Positions 34,409 through 41,919 of a stretch of 64,000 nt of DNA are shown piece after piece. Position 1 is the first letter of the stretch. Each line of letters begins with the position of its first letter. The notes under the pieces were generated by a model. It saw nothing but the letters and a program-made list of their open reading frames with translations, had not been told where the DNA came from and did no database searches. The position numbers were made by a program, and so were the translations under genes. Origin of the DNA: CAWAND01 sp963807065 (GTDB lineage Bacteria; Chloroflexota; Anaerolineae; Anaerolineales; E44-bin32); contig CAWDZQ010000003.1 in the NCBI GenBank assembly GCA_963807065.1, positions 744,001 through 808,000 on the forward strand, written 5' to 3'.

Positions 34409-35820
34409 TCAGATTGACAAGTAGCGGTCGAGGTCTTCCACGGGCCCGACGGGCGCGTATTCTCCGGTCGCCTTGTCGACCTGGTACTTACCCTGGATTT
34501 CTCCGTGCGTGATGCGCTGCAACATGTCCAGCATCCGGTCAACATCGTCCGTGTTGTTGTAACAACCGAAGCTGGCCCGCACCATTCCGGGCATCTCGGT
34601 CTTGTCTCCGGCAAGCATCTGACGCCTCCAGACGGCCGTCTCCTCATCCGGAACCCCGAGCAGATGGATGACATAAGGATGCGCGCAGAAGCATCCACTC
34701 CGGACTCCGATCCCGCCTTCGTAGCCGAGGATGGCCGCCACTTCAAAGTGGGAGTGGCCCTCCAGATTGAACGGGATGACCCCCACCCTTTCGATCGCCC
34801 GCCCCGGATCAGCGTCGCCGTAAATCTGGACGCCGGGCACGGCCCCGAGTTGCTCCAGCGTGTAGCGGACCAGCGTGGCTTCGTGTTCCGCGATGGCTTG
34901 CATGCCCACTCGTGACAGAGTTTGAATGGCGGTTGCCAGCGCCACGGCCCCGACGACATTCGGGCTGCCCGCTTCCTCCCGGTCGGGGAGTCCCGCCCAC
35001 ACGACGTCGTCCAATGTCACTACATCGATGGTCCCGCCCCCTCGGTACTCGGGGGAGAGTTCAGGAACAGGTCCTTCGGACCGATCAAGGCGCCCGTGCC
35101 ATAGGGTGCGTACATCTTATGTCCCGAAATCGCCAGGAAGTCGAGATGCTCCGGGTCGTCGTCTGGCCGCATATCAATGGCCCGATGCGGTGCAAGTTGA
35201 GCAGCGTCGACCAGGATACGGGCGCCGGCGTTATGTGCCTTCCTGGCCAGCCGGTGGATCGGCTGGATGAACCCGGTGACATTGGAGGCGCCGGAGACGG
35301 CGACCAGGGCGATCCGGCCGGCATGGCGCTCAAGTTGGCGGTCGAAATCGTCCTCATCGAGCCGACCTTCGGCGGTGGCGCGGACATGCACAACTTGCGC
35401 CACGCGTCGCCACGGCAGGTCGTCGGAGTGGTGCTCCATCTGAGTCGAGATGACCACCTGGCCCGCGCCGACGGGAATCCGGTAGGACAACTTGTTGATT
35501 GCTTCGGTGGTGTTCTTGCCAAACGCCACGGCCTGGGTCTGCGGGTTGGCGCCGAAGAACCGGGCGACGATGGCGTGCGCCCTGTCATAGGCCTCCGTGC
35601 TGAGGCGAGACTTGAAGCCGGTACCGCGGTGCACGCTGGCATAGTACGGAAGAAACCGGTCCAGCGCATCGATCACATCAAGCATGGGAGGCGTGCTGGC
35701 GGCATTGTCCAGGTTGACATAGGTCGCCGAGGTCCCATCCAACAAGGGAACCTGCTGGTCGATTCCCAAGATCCCCCGACGAAGACTGGCGAGGTCTTCC
35801 CGAACGGTCAAGTCGGCCAT
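34409..35820 (-). pseudogene. Class V aminotransferase (SufS/CsdA-like), split by a one-base frameshift
   Basis: The N-terminal part (from ATG 35820, strong GGGAGGG upstream) has ATYVNLDNAASTP, QMEHHSDDLPWR and FLAISGHKMYAPYGTGALIG with the PLP lysine. The C-terminal part, in another frame, has AGSPNVVGAVALA and GGIGVRSGCFCAHPYV with cysteines at the position of the desulfurase active site. One more base in the GGGGG run (plus strand 35051-35055) restores a 470-residue protein reading SPPEYRGGGTIDVVTLDDVVW across the join. The likely activity is cysteine desulfurase or related PLP lyase. The tidy repair suggests a homopolymer error rather than decay. Confidence 0.82.
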
Positions 35821-35914
35821 TATTCCCTCCCTGTACCCCTGGTCGAATCTGCCCAACCCATGGCCTGGGTCAGCACACGCTGGTGTTGAACCGGACGCTT
35901 ACATGCACCCCTCA

Positions 35915-35920
35915 ATTATA
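35915..35920 (-). promoter_or_regulatory. -10 element upstream of the class V aminotransferase gene
   Basis: A perfect TATAAT on the minus strand, about 95 bases before the ATG at 35820. The -35 region (GTAACC, 17 bases away) is poor. Confidence 0.4.
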
Positions 35921-36021
35921 GGCGTAACGCAGGCGGGGGTTACCCGATCCGGTTCCGTGCGAACCCACCCATCGCCCGATGGCCGGCATTGGCGCCGGAG
36001 ACCCGAACCTGCCCATCCGGC

Positions 36022-36567
36022 TCACTTTTCGGGCCTGCCCCAACGAAGCAGATTGAGCAAAGTGCTCCCGTCCGTAAACCCCAGGGGGAGCAGGGAACCC
36101 AAGCTGAACACGACGCCGGTGTCAATCATGGCCACCAGCATCAGCCTCCTCAGCTCGATGGGCCCGGCCCTGGTTGCCAGCCAGGCCACCACCGACACGC
36201 CCGTTAGGACCAGACTCGCCGCCGGTCCTCCCAGGGCGCGCTTGGCGTGAACAAGGGACGGAAGAATCGGCTCGTTTTGAGGGTAAGCCGAACGCCAAAT
36301 CAAATCTTTGGCGACAATACCCTGCATCGGGAACCCGGTGAGCCGTGCCGCGAAGGCATGGCCGAGATGATGGCCCAGGCAGGACCCGGTGTGCACCACT
36401 GCCACACCCAACCCGAAGCCGACGGCCCCAAGCAGCGAGCCCCCCCGCATCAACCTCAATCCCGCAGCAGCCACCATCAGCACCATCGTCAGGGCCGCCG
36501 CCGAAGCCATTACAGACACTTCGAGACCGAACAAGTGGATGGTCAACACGGGCTTGGCTGAGCGCAT
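36022..36567 (-). CDS. Site-2-protease (M50)-like membrane protein with degenerate zinc motif
   Basis: The 181-residue product has about four membrane segments. Where M50 proteases carry HExxH, this one reads CLGHHLGHAFAARLTGFPMQG (HHxxH, glutamate replaced by histidine). The second motif near the C-terminus, PLGFTDGSTLLNLL, resembles the NPDG/DG-type aspartate site. The surrounding sequence (GHAFAARLTG, GGPAASLVLTG) is clearly S2P-like, so it is probably a non-proteolytic relative, or one with altered chemistry. The ATG at 36567 has GGGAGG close upstream. Single gene. Confidence 0.65.
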   Translation of the reverse strand: MRSAKPVLTIHLFGLEVSVMASAAALTMVLMVAAAGLRLMRGGSLLGAVGFGLGVAVVHTGSCLGHHLGHAFAARLTGFPMQGIVAKDLIWRSAYPQNEPILPSLVHAKRALGGPAASLVLTGVSVVAWLATRAGPIELRRLMLVAMIDTGVVFSLGSLLPLGFTDGSTLLNLLRWGRPEK

Positions 36568-36930
36568 TTAGCCTCCCTTGTGGGGACCAGTGGCCTGGCT
36601 TGATTCAATCAATTGGTGCCCTGCAAGGCAAGCATCTGCCGGACCCCAAAGGCGGGTCTGGTCTGACAGTCCGGATCCACGAGCGTAATGCCTCCGAACA
36701 GGTGCCATATACACCAATCCACCCCACACCCCAAAAGGGCGGATGGAGATCGAGCCAACAGATCAGGCGCAAATCAGCCCCGACCAGCAGATCGGGAGGA
36801 GCCCGAATGCAGTCGACCTGCGCCTGATCGAATGCTTCTCACGCTGGCGTGGGATCTCCATTTGGCACGCCTGGCCGGCTCAGAGCAAGGGGCAGGTTGC
36901 CCTTCGTGGGATGGAATCGCCAGCTTGGGA
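36568..36930. other. Gap without a recognisable gene
   Basis: About 360 bases between the M50-like gene start and the DfsB-like gene end. Open frames exist on both strands but none has a recognisable product or ribosome-binding site. It must hold the promoter of the M50-like gene, which I cannot place. Confidence 0.4.
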
Positions 36931-37410
36931 TTATGGCGACACCCGAGAGCGCAGGTCATCCAGATGCTCCTCGTCATGTTCGAAGGTGTTGGCGGCCACA
37001 CGCTGCCACAGGGCCAGACCGCGCAACTCCGGGGCGAGATCCAATCGCTCAAGCTCTTCGCCCGAGAACTCCCCCAAGCGCGTTTCCGTTTGTCGGCGTA
37101 CAGCCGCCAGATCTTCGAGAATCCTATGAAGAGGGCGATCGCGGTCAGCATCGTGCCATTTCTTGTTTAGCTCATCCACCGGCATCGGATCCAGCACCAG
37201 GACGCAGTCCAGCTTCTGACCCTGTGAAAGCTGCCACATCAGCGTGACCAGTTCGCCTTCCCAGCGCGCCAAGTGGGCAAGGATGTCCTTAACCGTCCAT
37301 CCATCCGCATTGCGGTGAGCCGTCAGCGCCTCATCCGAGAGGGTGCCGATGACCCCCATCACCTCCGTGCGGCTGGCTCGCATACGTTGACCAAGCTCGC
37401 TTTTGTTCAT
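36931..37410 (-). CDS. ClbS/DfsB-like (DinB superfamily) four-helix protein
   Basis: The 159-residue product begins MNKSELGQRMRASRTEVMGVIGTLSDEALT and contains NADGWTVKDILAHLARWEGELVTLM, the hallmark of DfsB/ClbS and DinB-like bundles. It ends with ANTFEHDEEHLDDLR, holding the second histidine. Some relatives are metal-dependent transferases or self-resistance proteins; the role here is unknown. I use ATG 37410 with GGGAGG 11 bases upstream; the TTG at 37419 is too close to that site. It is divergent from the DUF427 gene, and the gap holds a Rex/CRP-like palindrome. Confidence 0.75.
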   Translation of the reverse strand: MNKSELGQRMRASRTEVMGVIGTLSDEALTAHRNADGWTVKDILAHLARWEGELVTLMWQLSQGQKLDCVLVLDPMPVDELNKKWHDADRDRPLHRILEDLAAVRRQTETRLGEFSGEELERLDLAPELRGLALWQRVAANTFEHDEEHLDDLRSRVSP

Positions 37411-37511
37411 GCTGCTCAATGCCTCCCAGACGATTTGTCGCTCCCATCATAGACTTGGGCCGAGATTCCCGAAAGGCTTCCGCTCAAGCCCTCCTTTGCC
37501 GGTCTCTCAGC

Positions 37512-37529
37512 TTGTGAAAGGTTTCACAA
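37512..37529. promoter_or_regulatory. TTGTGA-N6-TCACAA palindrome, copy B, in the DfsB/DUF427 divergent gap
   Basis: TTGTGAAAGGTTTCACAA, an exact TTGTGAA-N4-TTCACAA match. It is about 100 bases from either start codon, and its centre is near -53 relative to the expected DUF427 transcription start. Confidence 0.5.
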
Positions 37530-37558
37530 TCCCAAGTCAGATTTCCGTAACACTCAGG

Positions 37559-37567
37559 TGCTATATT
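37559..37567 (+). promoter_or_regulatory. Extended -10 of the DUF427 gene
   Basis: TGCTATATT (TG-N-TATATT), 50 bases before the ATG at 37617. No clear -35, consistent with an extended -10 or an activator-dependent promoter. Confidence 0.45.
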
Positions 37568-37616
37568 GACCGCTAGTTGTCATCTGAGCTGGATCAGGAC
37601 CTGAAGGGAGAAGAAG

Positions 37617-38414
37617 ATGACTGTACGCTCGGCGGCCGATAGCAATGTCCGCGACATCGATCAAGACGATCATCACCTGCACGTGGAGCCGAGTCCTCGC
37701 TGGGTGAGAGGTGAGCTTGATGGCGAGATGTTGGTCGACAGTAGGCAAGTTCTCCTGGTGATTCCCGACCACCGGCCGCCGACTTACTACTTCCCCAAGA
37801 AGGACATCCGCATGGCACGGATGGCGGCGAGCGACCGGGTGGCCCATTTCCCCATCCTTGGCGAAGCGCACTTCTGGAACCTTCCCAGGGATAACGGTGC
37901 CATCGAGAACGCGGGGTTCGAACATTCAGCCCTGCCTGATATCCTCTCGCCCCTGCGCGATCACGTGGCGTTCAAGTGGCAGGCGCTTGACCATTGGTAC
38001 GAGGAAGATGAAAAAGTCTTCGTCCACCCGCGCAATCCGTACACGCGGGTCGATGCCATACAGAGCTCGCGCCACGTCCGAATTGAAGTAGACGACCAGA
38101 CTGTGGCCGACTCACGGCGGCCAGTGCTCTTGTTCGAAACCGGATTGCCCACACGCTACTACTTGCCCAAGGACGACGTCCAGATGGTTCGGCTCCAGCC
38201 GACTGACACTCATACGAGTTGCCCTTACAAAGGGACGGCGAGCTATTGGAGCCTGAACCTCAACGCAAAGGTGTACCCTGACCTGGTATGGGGCTATCCG
38301 AATCCGCTCCCTGAATCAGGCAAGATCAAGGACATGGTGTGCTTTTACAACGAGAAGGTGAACATCTACGTGGACGACGAGCTCCAGCCCCGGCCCCAGA
38401 CAGCCTGGTCATAG
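37617..38414 (+). CDS. Tandem DUF427 protein
   Basis: The 265-residue product holds two copies of the small DUF427 beta-fold. The first is about residues 25-120, with RWVRGELDGEMLVDSRQVLLVIPDHRPPTYYFPKKDIRM. The second is about 145-260, with RHVRIEVDDQTVADSRRPVLLFETGLPTRYYLPKDDVQM. Both keep the DS-R..LL..E/D-xxxPTxYYxPKxD pattern and the downstream Y/F-W element. The biochemical role of DUF427 is not established. AGGGAG lies upstream of the ATG. A terminator follows at 38441. Confidence 0.88.
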   Translation: MTVRSAADSNVRDIDQDDHHLHVEPSPRWVRGELDGEMLVDSRQVLLVIPDHRPPTYYFPKKDIRMARMAASDRVAHFPILGEAHFWNLPRDNGAIENAGFEHSALPDILSPLRDHVAFKWQALDHWYEEDEKVFVHPRNPYTRVDAIQSSRHVRIEVDDQTVADSRRPVLLFETGLPTRYYLPKDDVQMVRLQPTDTHTSCPYKGTASYWSLNLNAKVYPDLVWGYPNPLPESGKIKDMVCFYNEKVNIYVDDELQPRPQTAWS

Positions 38415-38440
38415 AATCGACCAACGGACAGAGCACCGAG

Positions 38441-38462
38441 GCGCCCCGCGCTCGTGGGGCGC
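38441..38462. terminator. Hairpin between the convergent DUF427 and DUF4870 genes
   Basis: Perfect 7-bp arms GCGCCCC/GGGGCGC with an 8-base loop in an 82-base convergent gap. No T-run, so termination strength is uncertain. Confidence 0.45.
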
Positions 38463-38496
38463 GTCAGCAATGACGAGCAAAGATATGGGTGGGAGG

Positions 38497-38964
38497 TCAG
38501 TCCATGGCCAGAATCTGTCGCGTCCAAGGGCCGATCCAGAAATACTCGAAATCGTCGCCCGCTGAGCAGCGGATGGCGCCGATCGTCCCGTGAACCAACG
38601 AGTACACCGGCAGCAGGCTGAGCACACAAACAAAGGGAATGCACAGCAAGCCGATCAGGACGATCGACAGGACGCCGGTAACAGCCCACAGGATGCCGAG
38701 CACCAGCCACACGCCCAGCCACCACACCAGTTGAAACAACGTGGCCTGGAGCGCCTGGTAGGCGACATACTTGGAACGGTCCTTGAAAATCAGGAAGATG
38801 ACCAGCGCCACAGCCGGGCCGAGCGATCCCGTGATCAGGTTGACCAGGACGCTCAGGTGGGCCAGCATCGCCCACGTCCGCTCTTCTGATGCAGAAAGCG
38901 GCTCGACCGACGGCGCCGGCGCGACGGTCGTTTTCTTGGCGGGTTGACTGGCTTTTCGGGCCAT
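38497..38964 (-). CDS. DUF4870 (Tic20-like) membrane protein
   Basis: The 155-residue product has a basic, Pro/Ala-rich N-terminus, then LSASEERTWAMLAHLSVLVNLI, KYVAYQALQATLFQLVWW and three to four membrane helices, the DUF4870 pattern (AMLAHLS ... YQALQ). The function is unknown; the fold is related to Tic20. The ATG at 38964 has GGAGG seven bases upstream and a good promoter at 39012-39040. Confidence 0.8.
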   Translation of the reverse strand: MARKASQPAKKTTVAPAPSVEPLSASEERTWAMLAHLSVLVNLITGSLGPAVALVIFLIFKDRSKYVAYQALQATLFQLVWWLGVWLVLGILWAVTGVLSIVLIGLLCIPFVCVLSLLPVYSLVHGTIGAIRCSAGDDFEYFWIGPWTRQILAMD

Positions 38965-39011
38965 GGTGTGCCTCCACCGTTCGGCCATCGGGTATCAGGG
39001 TGCTTAGCCCT

Positions 39012-39040
39012 AGTATAGTCGGCCAGCCCAAGGCAGACAA
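39012..39040 (-). promoter_or_regulatory. Promoter of the DUF4870 gene
   Basis: Minus strand TTGTCT (39040-39035), 17 bases, TATACT (39017-39012), about 48 bases before the ATG. Confidence 0.55.
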
Positions 39041-39092
39041 CGGGATCGCGCCCTATTTTCACATTGAGCGCGGCGGCGAGGTGATCCGAGGA

Positions 39093-39554
39093 CTAAGCAG
39101 CCGATGTGCGATGGCGCCAAACGATCACACCGGCCACGAGGGCCAGGAAGCCGATGGCCAACAGGAGAATAGCCGGCCAGTCGATATCCCCACCGCCGGC
39201 AGGAGAGACAGCAAACTGATAACTGCCCGTCGTGGTGTGCTTATCCTGCGTCACTGCCGTCCACACCAACGTATATGTCCCTGGGGGCAGGGAGTCACCA
39301 AACTCGGCGGTCAGGGTCGATCCCTCGACGGATTGAGACCAACTCGCCGTGAGCTGAAAATCGGCCGCAACCAATGCGATCTGGCTCTGGGGTGTGATGA
39401 CGTCATCGAATCGAAGAACGATCTTCGTTAACGGCTCGGCGACAACTTCGCCCGGGCCCGGGCTGGCGCTCACCAAGGCGGCGTGCGCCAGCGCTGGCAC
39501 GGCCAAGACCATCGCCAGGAGGACCACCACGCACGGAACACCGAGGCGCCTCAA
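39093..39554 (-). CDS. CopC-domain copper-binding protein with C-terminal membrane anchor
   Basis: The 153-residue product has a signal peptide cleaved after ALAHA or so, giving an N-terminal HAALVSASPGPGEVV, the start of the CopC domain whose first histidine is a copper ligand. LRFDDVI, GTYTLVWTAVTQDKHTTTGSYQFAV and a single C-terminal helix follow. CopC proteins carry copper outside the membrane. Its ATG overlaps the stop of the thioredoxin-like lipoprotein gene. The context of cupredoxin, thioredoxin-like protein and nearby cytochrome oxidase suggests copper handling for respiration. Confidence 0.88.
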   Translation of the reverse strand: MRRLGVPCVVVLLAMVLAVPALAHAALVSASPGPGEVVAEPLTKIVLRFDDVITPQSQIALVAADFQLTASWSQSVEGSTLTAEFGDSLPPGTYTLVWTAVTQDKHTTTGSYQFAVSPAGGGDIDWPAILLLAIGFLALVAGVIVWRHRTSAA

Positions 39555-40501
39555 GATCCGCTCAACCCCGAGAGCGCCTGCTCAAGTTCCTCCGGCGAGA
39601 GGGGACCGCCGAGGCGGGCCACCAGCTTGCCCTTGGCGTCGATAACGAATGTCCACGGTTCGCTGGTCAGGCCCCAGGTCTCCATTTCATCAGCATACAC
39701 CAGGGGCTGGAACTGCTTGTAGACCTCAACATGAATAAAGTTGATATCTTCCCGATGATCGGCGGCGACGGCCTTGACGGAGTCGAGCACGGGCGCGCAC
39801 ATACGGCTGGTGCAGTAGGCGGGCGTGGCGAACACCACCACCGTCGGCCGGCCAGACTCGAGGGCCTGCGCCACAGTCATGCGGTACAACTCCGGATCAG
39901 GTTCGAGATCGCTGGAGAGCTTGTGAATGTCCGACTCGGTGTCCAGGGTCCGGTTGTGGCTGGCGGGCGGCGCGTCTCCAATTTGTGGGGAGTGCGTGGA
40001 GTCCGCCACCTGGACCGCAAATTGCCCGTCGCTGGAACTGCCATCAGCAGCCATCAAATGCACGACCACCGCCCAGAAACCCGCCTCGGGGAAATCGGGG
40101 TAGGTCACCCAGTAGGGAATGGCGTAGTCGGGGTAGCCCACCGCCTCGCCGTGCCAGGCAGACTCTGACTGACCAGCCCCGATAGGGAAGATATCGACCT
40201 CAGCCGATGTGAACCCAGCCGCAGGTTTACCCCCGTCAAAGACGACAAAGGGGACTCGGCTTACCCCGGCCACAAAGCCGTCCGTGCCGACAGCGATAGC
40301 CAATCCAGAGGGGACGGCCTGCGTGGGCACAGCGCTAGGAGGTGGCGGGGCTGATGAACAGGCCGCCGCGCCGAGCATCAGGAACAACAGACCGACAACA
40401 ACCATGCGGCTGCGGTGATGGGCTAGAGTGCGGCGGTCGAATCGGGTCAAAGCATTTCTCCCGTTGGTGGGGTTCGTTTTCCGATGGAGATCATCCGACA
40501 T
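39551..40501 (-). CDS. Thioredoxin-like lipoprotein with CX4C motif
   Basis: The 316-residue product has a lipoprotein signal (GLLFLMLGAAAC) after a long basic N-region, an immunoglobulin-like middle part, and from about residue 215 a thioredoxin-fold domain with VVVFATPAYCTSRMCAPVLDSV and TSEPWTFVIDAKGKLVARLGG. The cysteines are spaced CX4C rather than CXXC, a variant seen in extracytoplasmic thioredoxin-like proteins. It could reduce or deliver copper to CuA or act on disulfides. The start could be 40501 or ATG 40405; neither has a good ribosome-binding site. It is coupled to copC by ATGA. Confidence 0.75.
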   Translation of the reverse strand: MSDDLHRKTNPTNGRNALTRFDRRTLAHHRSRMVVVGLLFLMLGAAACSSAPPPPSAVPTQAVPSGLAIAVGTDGFVAGVSRVPFVVFDGGKPAAGFTSAEVDIFPIGAGQSESAWHGEAVGYPDYAIPYWVTYPDFPEAGFWAVVVHLMAADGSSSDGQFAVQVADSTHSPQIGDAPPASHNRTLDTESDIHKLSSDLEPDPELYRMTVAQALESGRPTVVVFATPAYCTSRMCAPVLDSVKAVAADHREDINFIHVEVYKQFQPLVYADEMETWGLTSEPWTFVIDAKGKLVARLGGPLSPEELEQALSGLSGS

Positions 40502-40525
40502 CTTCAGTCAGTTGACAAGCGGCTC

Positions 40526-40558
40526 GGGCTGGAAGGTGGTTTCACCACCTTCCAGCCC
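40526..40558 (-). terminator. Long hairpin after the cupredoxin gene
   Basis: A 15-bp perfect stem (arms 40526-40540 and 40544-40558, core GGAAGGTGG/CCACCTTCC) with a 3-base loop, between the cupredoxin stop and the lipoprotein gene. No T-run follows on the minus strand, so it could stabilise or attenuate the transcript as well as end it. Confidence 0.55.
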
Positions 40559-40587
40559 GCAGCTCCCCCCTCCCAAGGTCGAATAGG

Positions 40588-41007
40588 CTACTGGACGGTG
40601 AGGTTGGTGTGCATACCCTGCTTGTAGTGACCTTCGACGTTGCACATGATCACGTAGTGACCCGGGTCCAAGTTGACGGTCAGGTCCTCGCTGTTCCCTG
40701 GCTCAAGGTCTTCGACCTCATCCACCACGGTGATCTGATCCTCGTCGACGTTCCCGTCGGCGTCGACTGGCAAGTCGGCAGAATCGAGATCGGTCTTAAC
40801 AATCACAAACTCGTGGGTCTCGTTGTCGGTGGTCACATTGCTGACATTGAACGTGACCTGACCGGAGGACACGCTGGACGCAGTATCGATTTCATAAGAC
40901 TTAACTTCGGCTTTGACCGCACCTGAGCCACCACAAGCGGCCAACACCGGAAGAACCAGAAACGCAAGGGCAAGTGCGGCAAACAGCCTGCGACCTCTCG
41001 AATGCAT
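40588..41007 (-). CDS. Lipid-anchored cupredoxin (blue-copper protein)
   Basis: The 139-residue product has a lipoprotein signal ending LAAC (Cys25) and a plastocyanin-like fold with a complete type 1 copper site: His65 in NETHEF, and Cys122, His127 and Met132 in the spacing C-x4-H-x4-M (MCNVEGHYKQGM). It should carry single electrons on the outer face of the membrane, plausibly to the caa3 oxidase encoded nearby. The ATG at 41007 has GGAGGAGG about seven bases upstream; extensions beyond are not needed. Confidence 0.88.
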   Translation of the reverse strand: MHSRGRRLFAALALAFLVLPVLAACGGSGAVKAEVKSYEIDTASSVSSGQVTFNVSNVTTDNETHEFVIVKTDLDSADLPVDADGNVDEDQITVVDEVEDLEPGNSEDLTVNLDPGHYVIMCNVEGHYKQGMHTNLTVQ

Positions 41008-41136
41008 CTTCTTCCTCCTCCAGAGTTTTGGGAATTTTAGCCTGGACGGTCTAAAGACACGGTCCGTGCCACCAGGCATGGCGTCTTCAGCTTGAGTATT
41101 CCATAGCGGTTGGGGATGGGTCTTTAGGCCAGCCTT

Positions 41137-41790
41137 TCACCGACCTAAGGCCGAGCTTAGGGGGGGCAAGAAGACTGTTATGCAAGGCGGGGAAAGGGAC
41201 AGCTCACCCAAGGGAAGCGCACTCTCGCCCCGTTCGAGAATCAACAAGTCGGCTCTGGCCCGACGGACCCATTCCACGATGTGCTCCATCGGGATGCGCC
41301 CGCCCACTTGCCCGAAATCCGTCAGGGGCCGGGATTCAAGGTCCACACCCAGTCGCCTCGACAACAGGTTCGCGAAATGGGGAGAAGGCTCTTCAGGCGA
41401 CGGTTCGGATCGGAGGTAGGCCATCCGCCGAACGCTGGCCTGGCTGGGGACGAGCCAGAGTGAAGAAGGCAGCGCCTCCATCAGCGCAGCCAGGACATCA
41501 CTTGCACCGGCGCCAGTTTGCCCCAAGAAGACACCGTCGGCGGCATCGGCCTGCGCCACGAGGGTGTCGGCGTCAAGATTGATCACCAGGCGGCTTTCAA
41601 CGGGGATACCTGCTGCCCGCGCCCCGGTTTCGAATTCGGCCAGCCACTGCTTGGCCGTTCGCTCACCGGCGGGCACTCGAGCGGCCAAACCAATCAGCCG
41701 CGAGCCTAACCTCGCCGCCAGATGGAAAGCCGAATAGGCCGCCGCCCAAGATATGGGCGTTCCTTCGAGTGCCACCAGGTACGATTTCAT
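41137..41790 (-). CDS. Universal stress protein-like protein
   Basis: The 217-residue product begins MKSYLVALEGTPISWAAAYSAFHLAARLGSRLIGLAARV, a Usp/Rossmann-like start. It continues with alternating strands and helices, ADAADGVFLGQTGAG and a C-terminal RRARADLLILERGE. The ATP-binding G-2x-G-9x-G-S/T motif is not clearly kept, so it may not bind ATP. No signal peptide. It lies between the cupredoxin gene and the two-component genes, on the same strand. The assignment rests on fold-like pattern only. Confidence 0.55.
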   Translation of the reverse strand: MKSYLVALEGTPISWAAAYSAFHLAARLGSRLIGLAARVPAGERTAKQWLAEFETGARAAGIPVESRLVINLDADTLVAQADAADGVFLGQTGAGASDVLAALMEALPSSLWLVPSQASVRRMAYLRSEPSPEEPSPHFANLLSRRLGVDLESRPLTDFGQVGGRIPMEHIVEWVRRARADLLILERGESALPLGELSLSPPCITVFLPPLSSALGR

Positions 41791-41919
41791 CTCCCCCGCC
41801 TGCTGCCCTACCGGCGCGGTGCATGCTCAGCTACGAGTTCCAGCCTTCGCAGAGCATAGTCGAGGGGTGGCGGCCCGGGCCTTAACTACCGTTTATCGTG
41901 ACCTATTGGTGACCTTGGA

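Noticed and set aside
34372..34959. Upstream extension of the DUF5996 gene
   Set aside because: The added 196 residues are antisense-like noise lying over the aminotransferase gene; the true start at 34371 has a ribosome-binding site.
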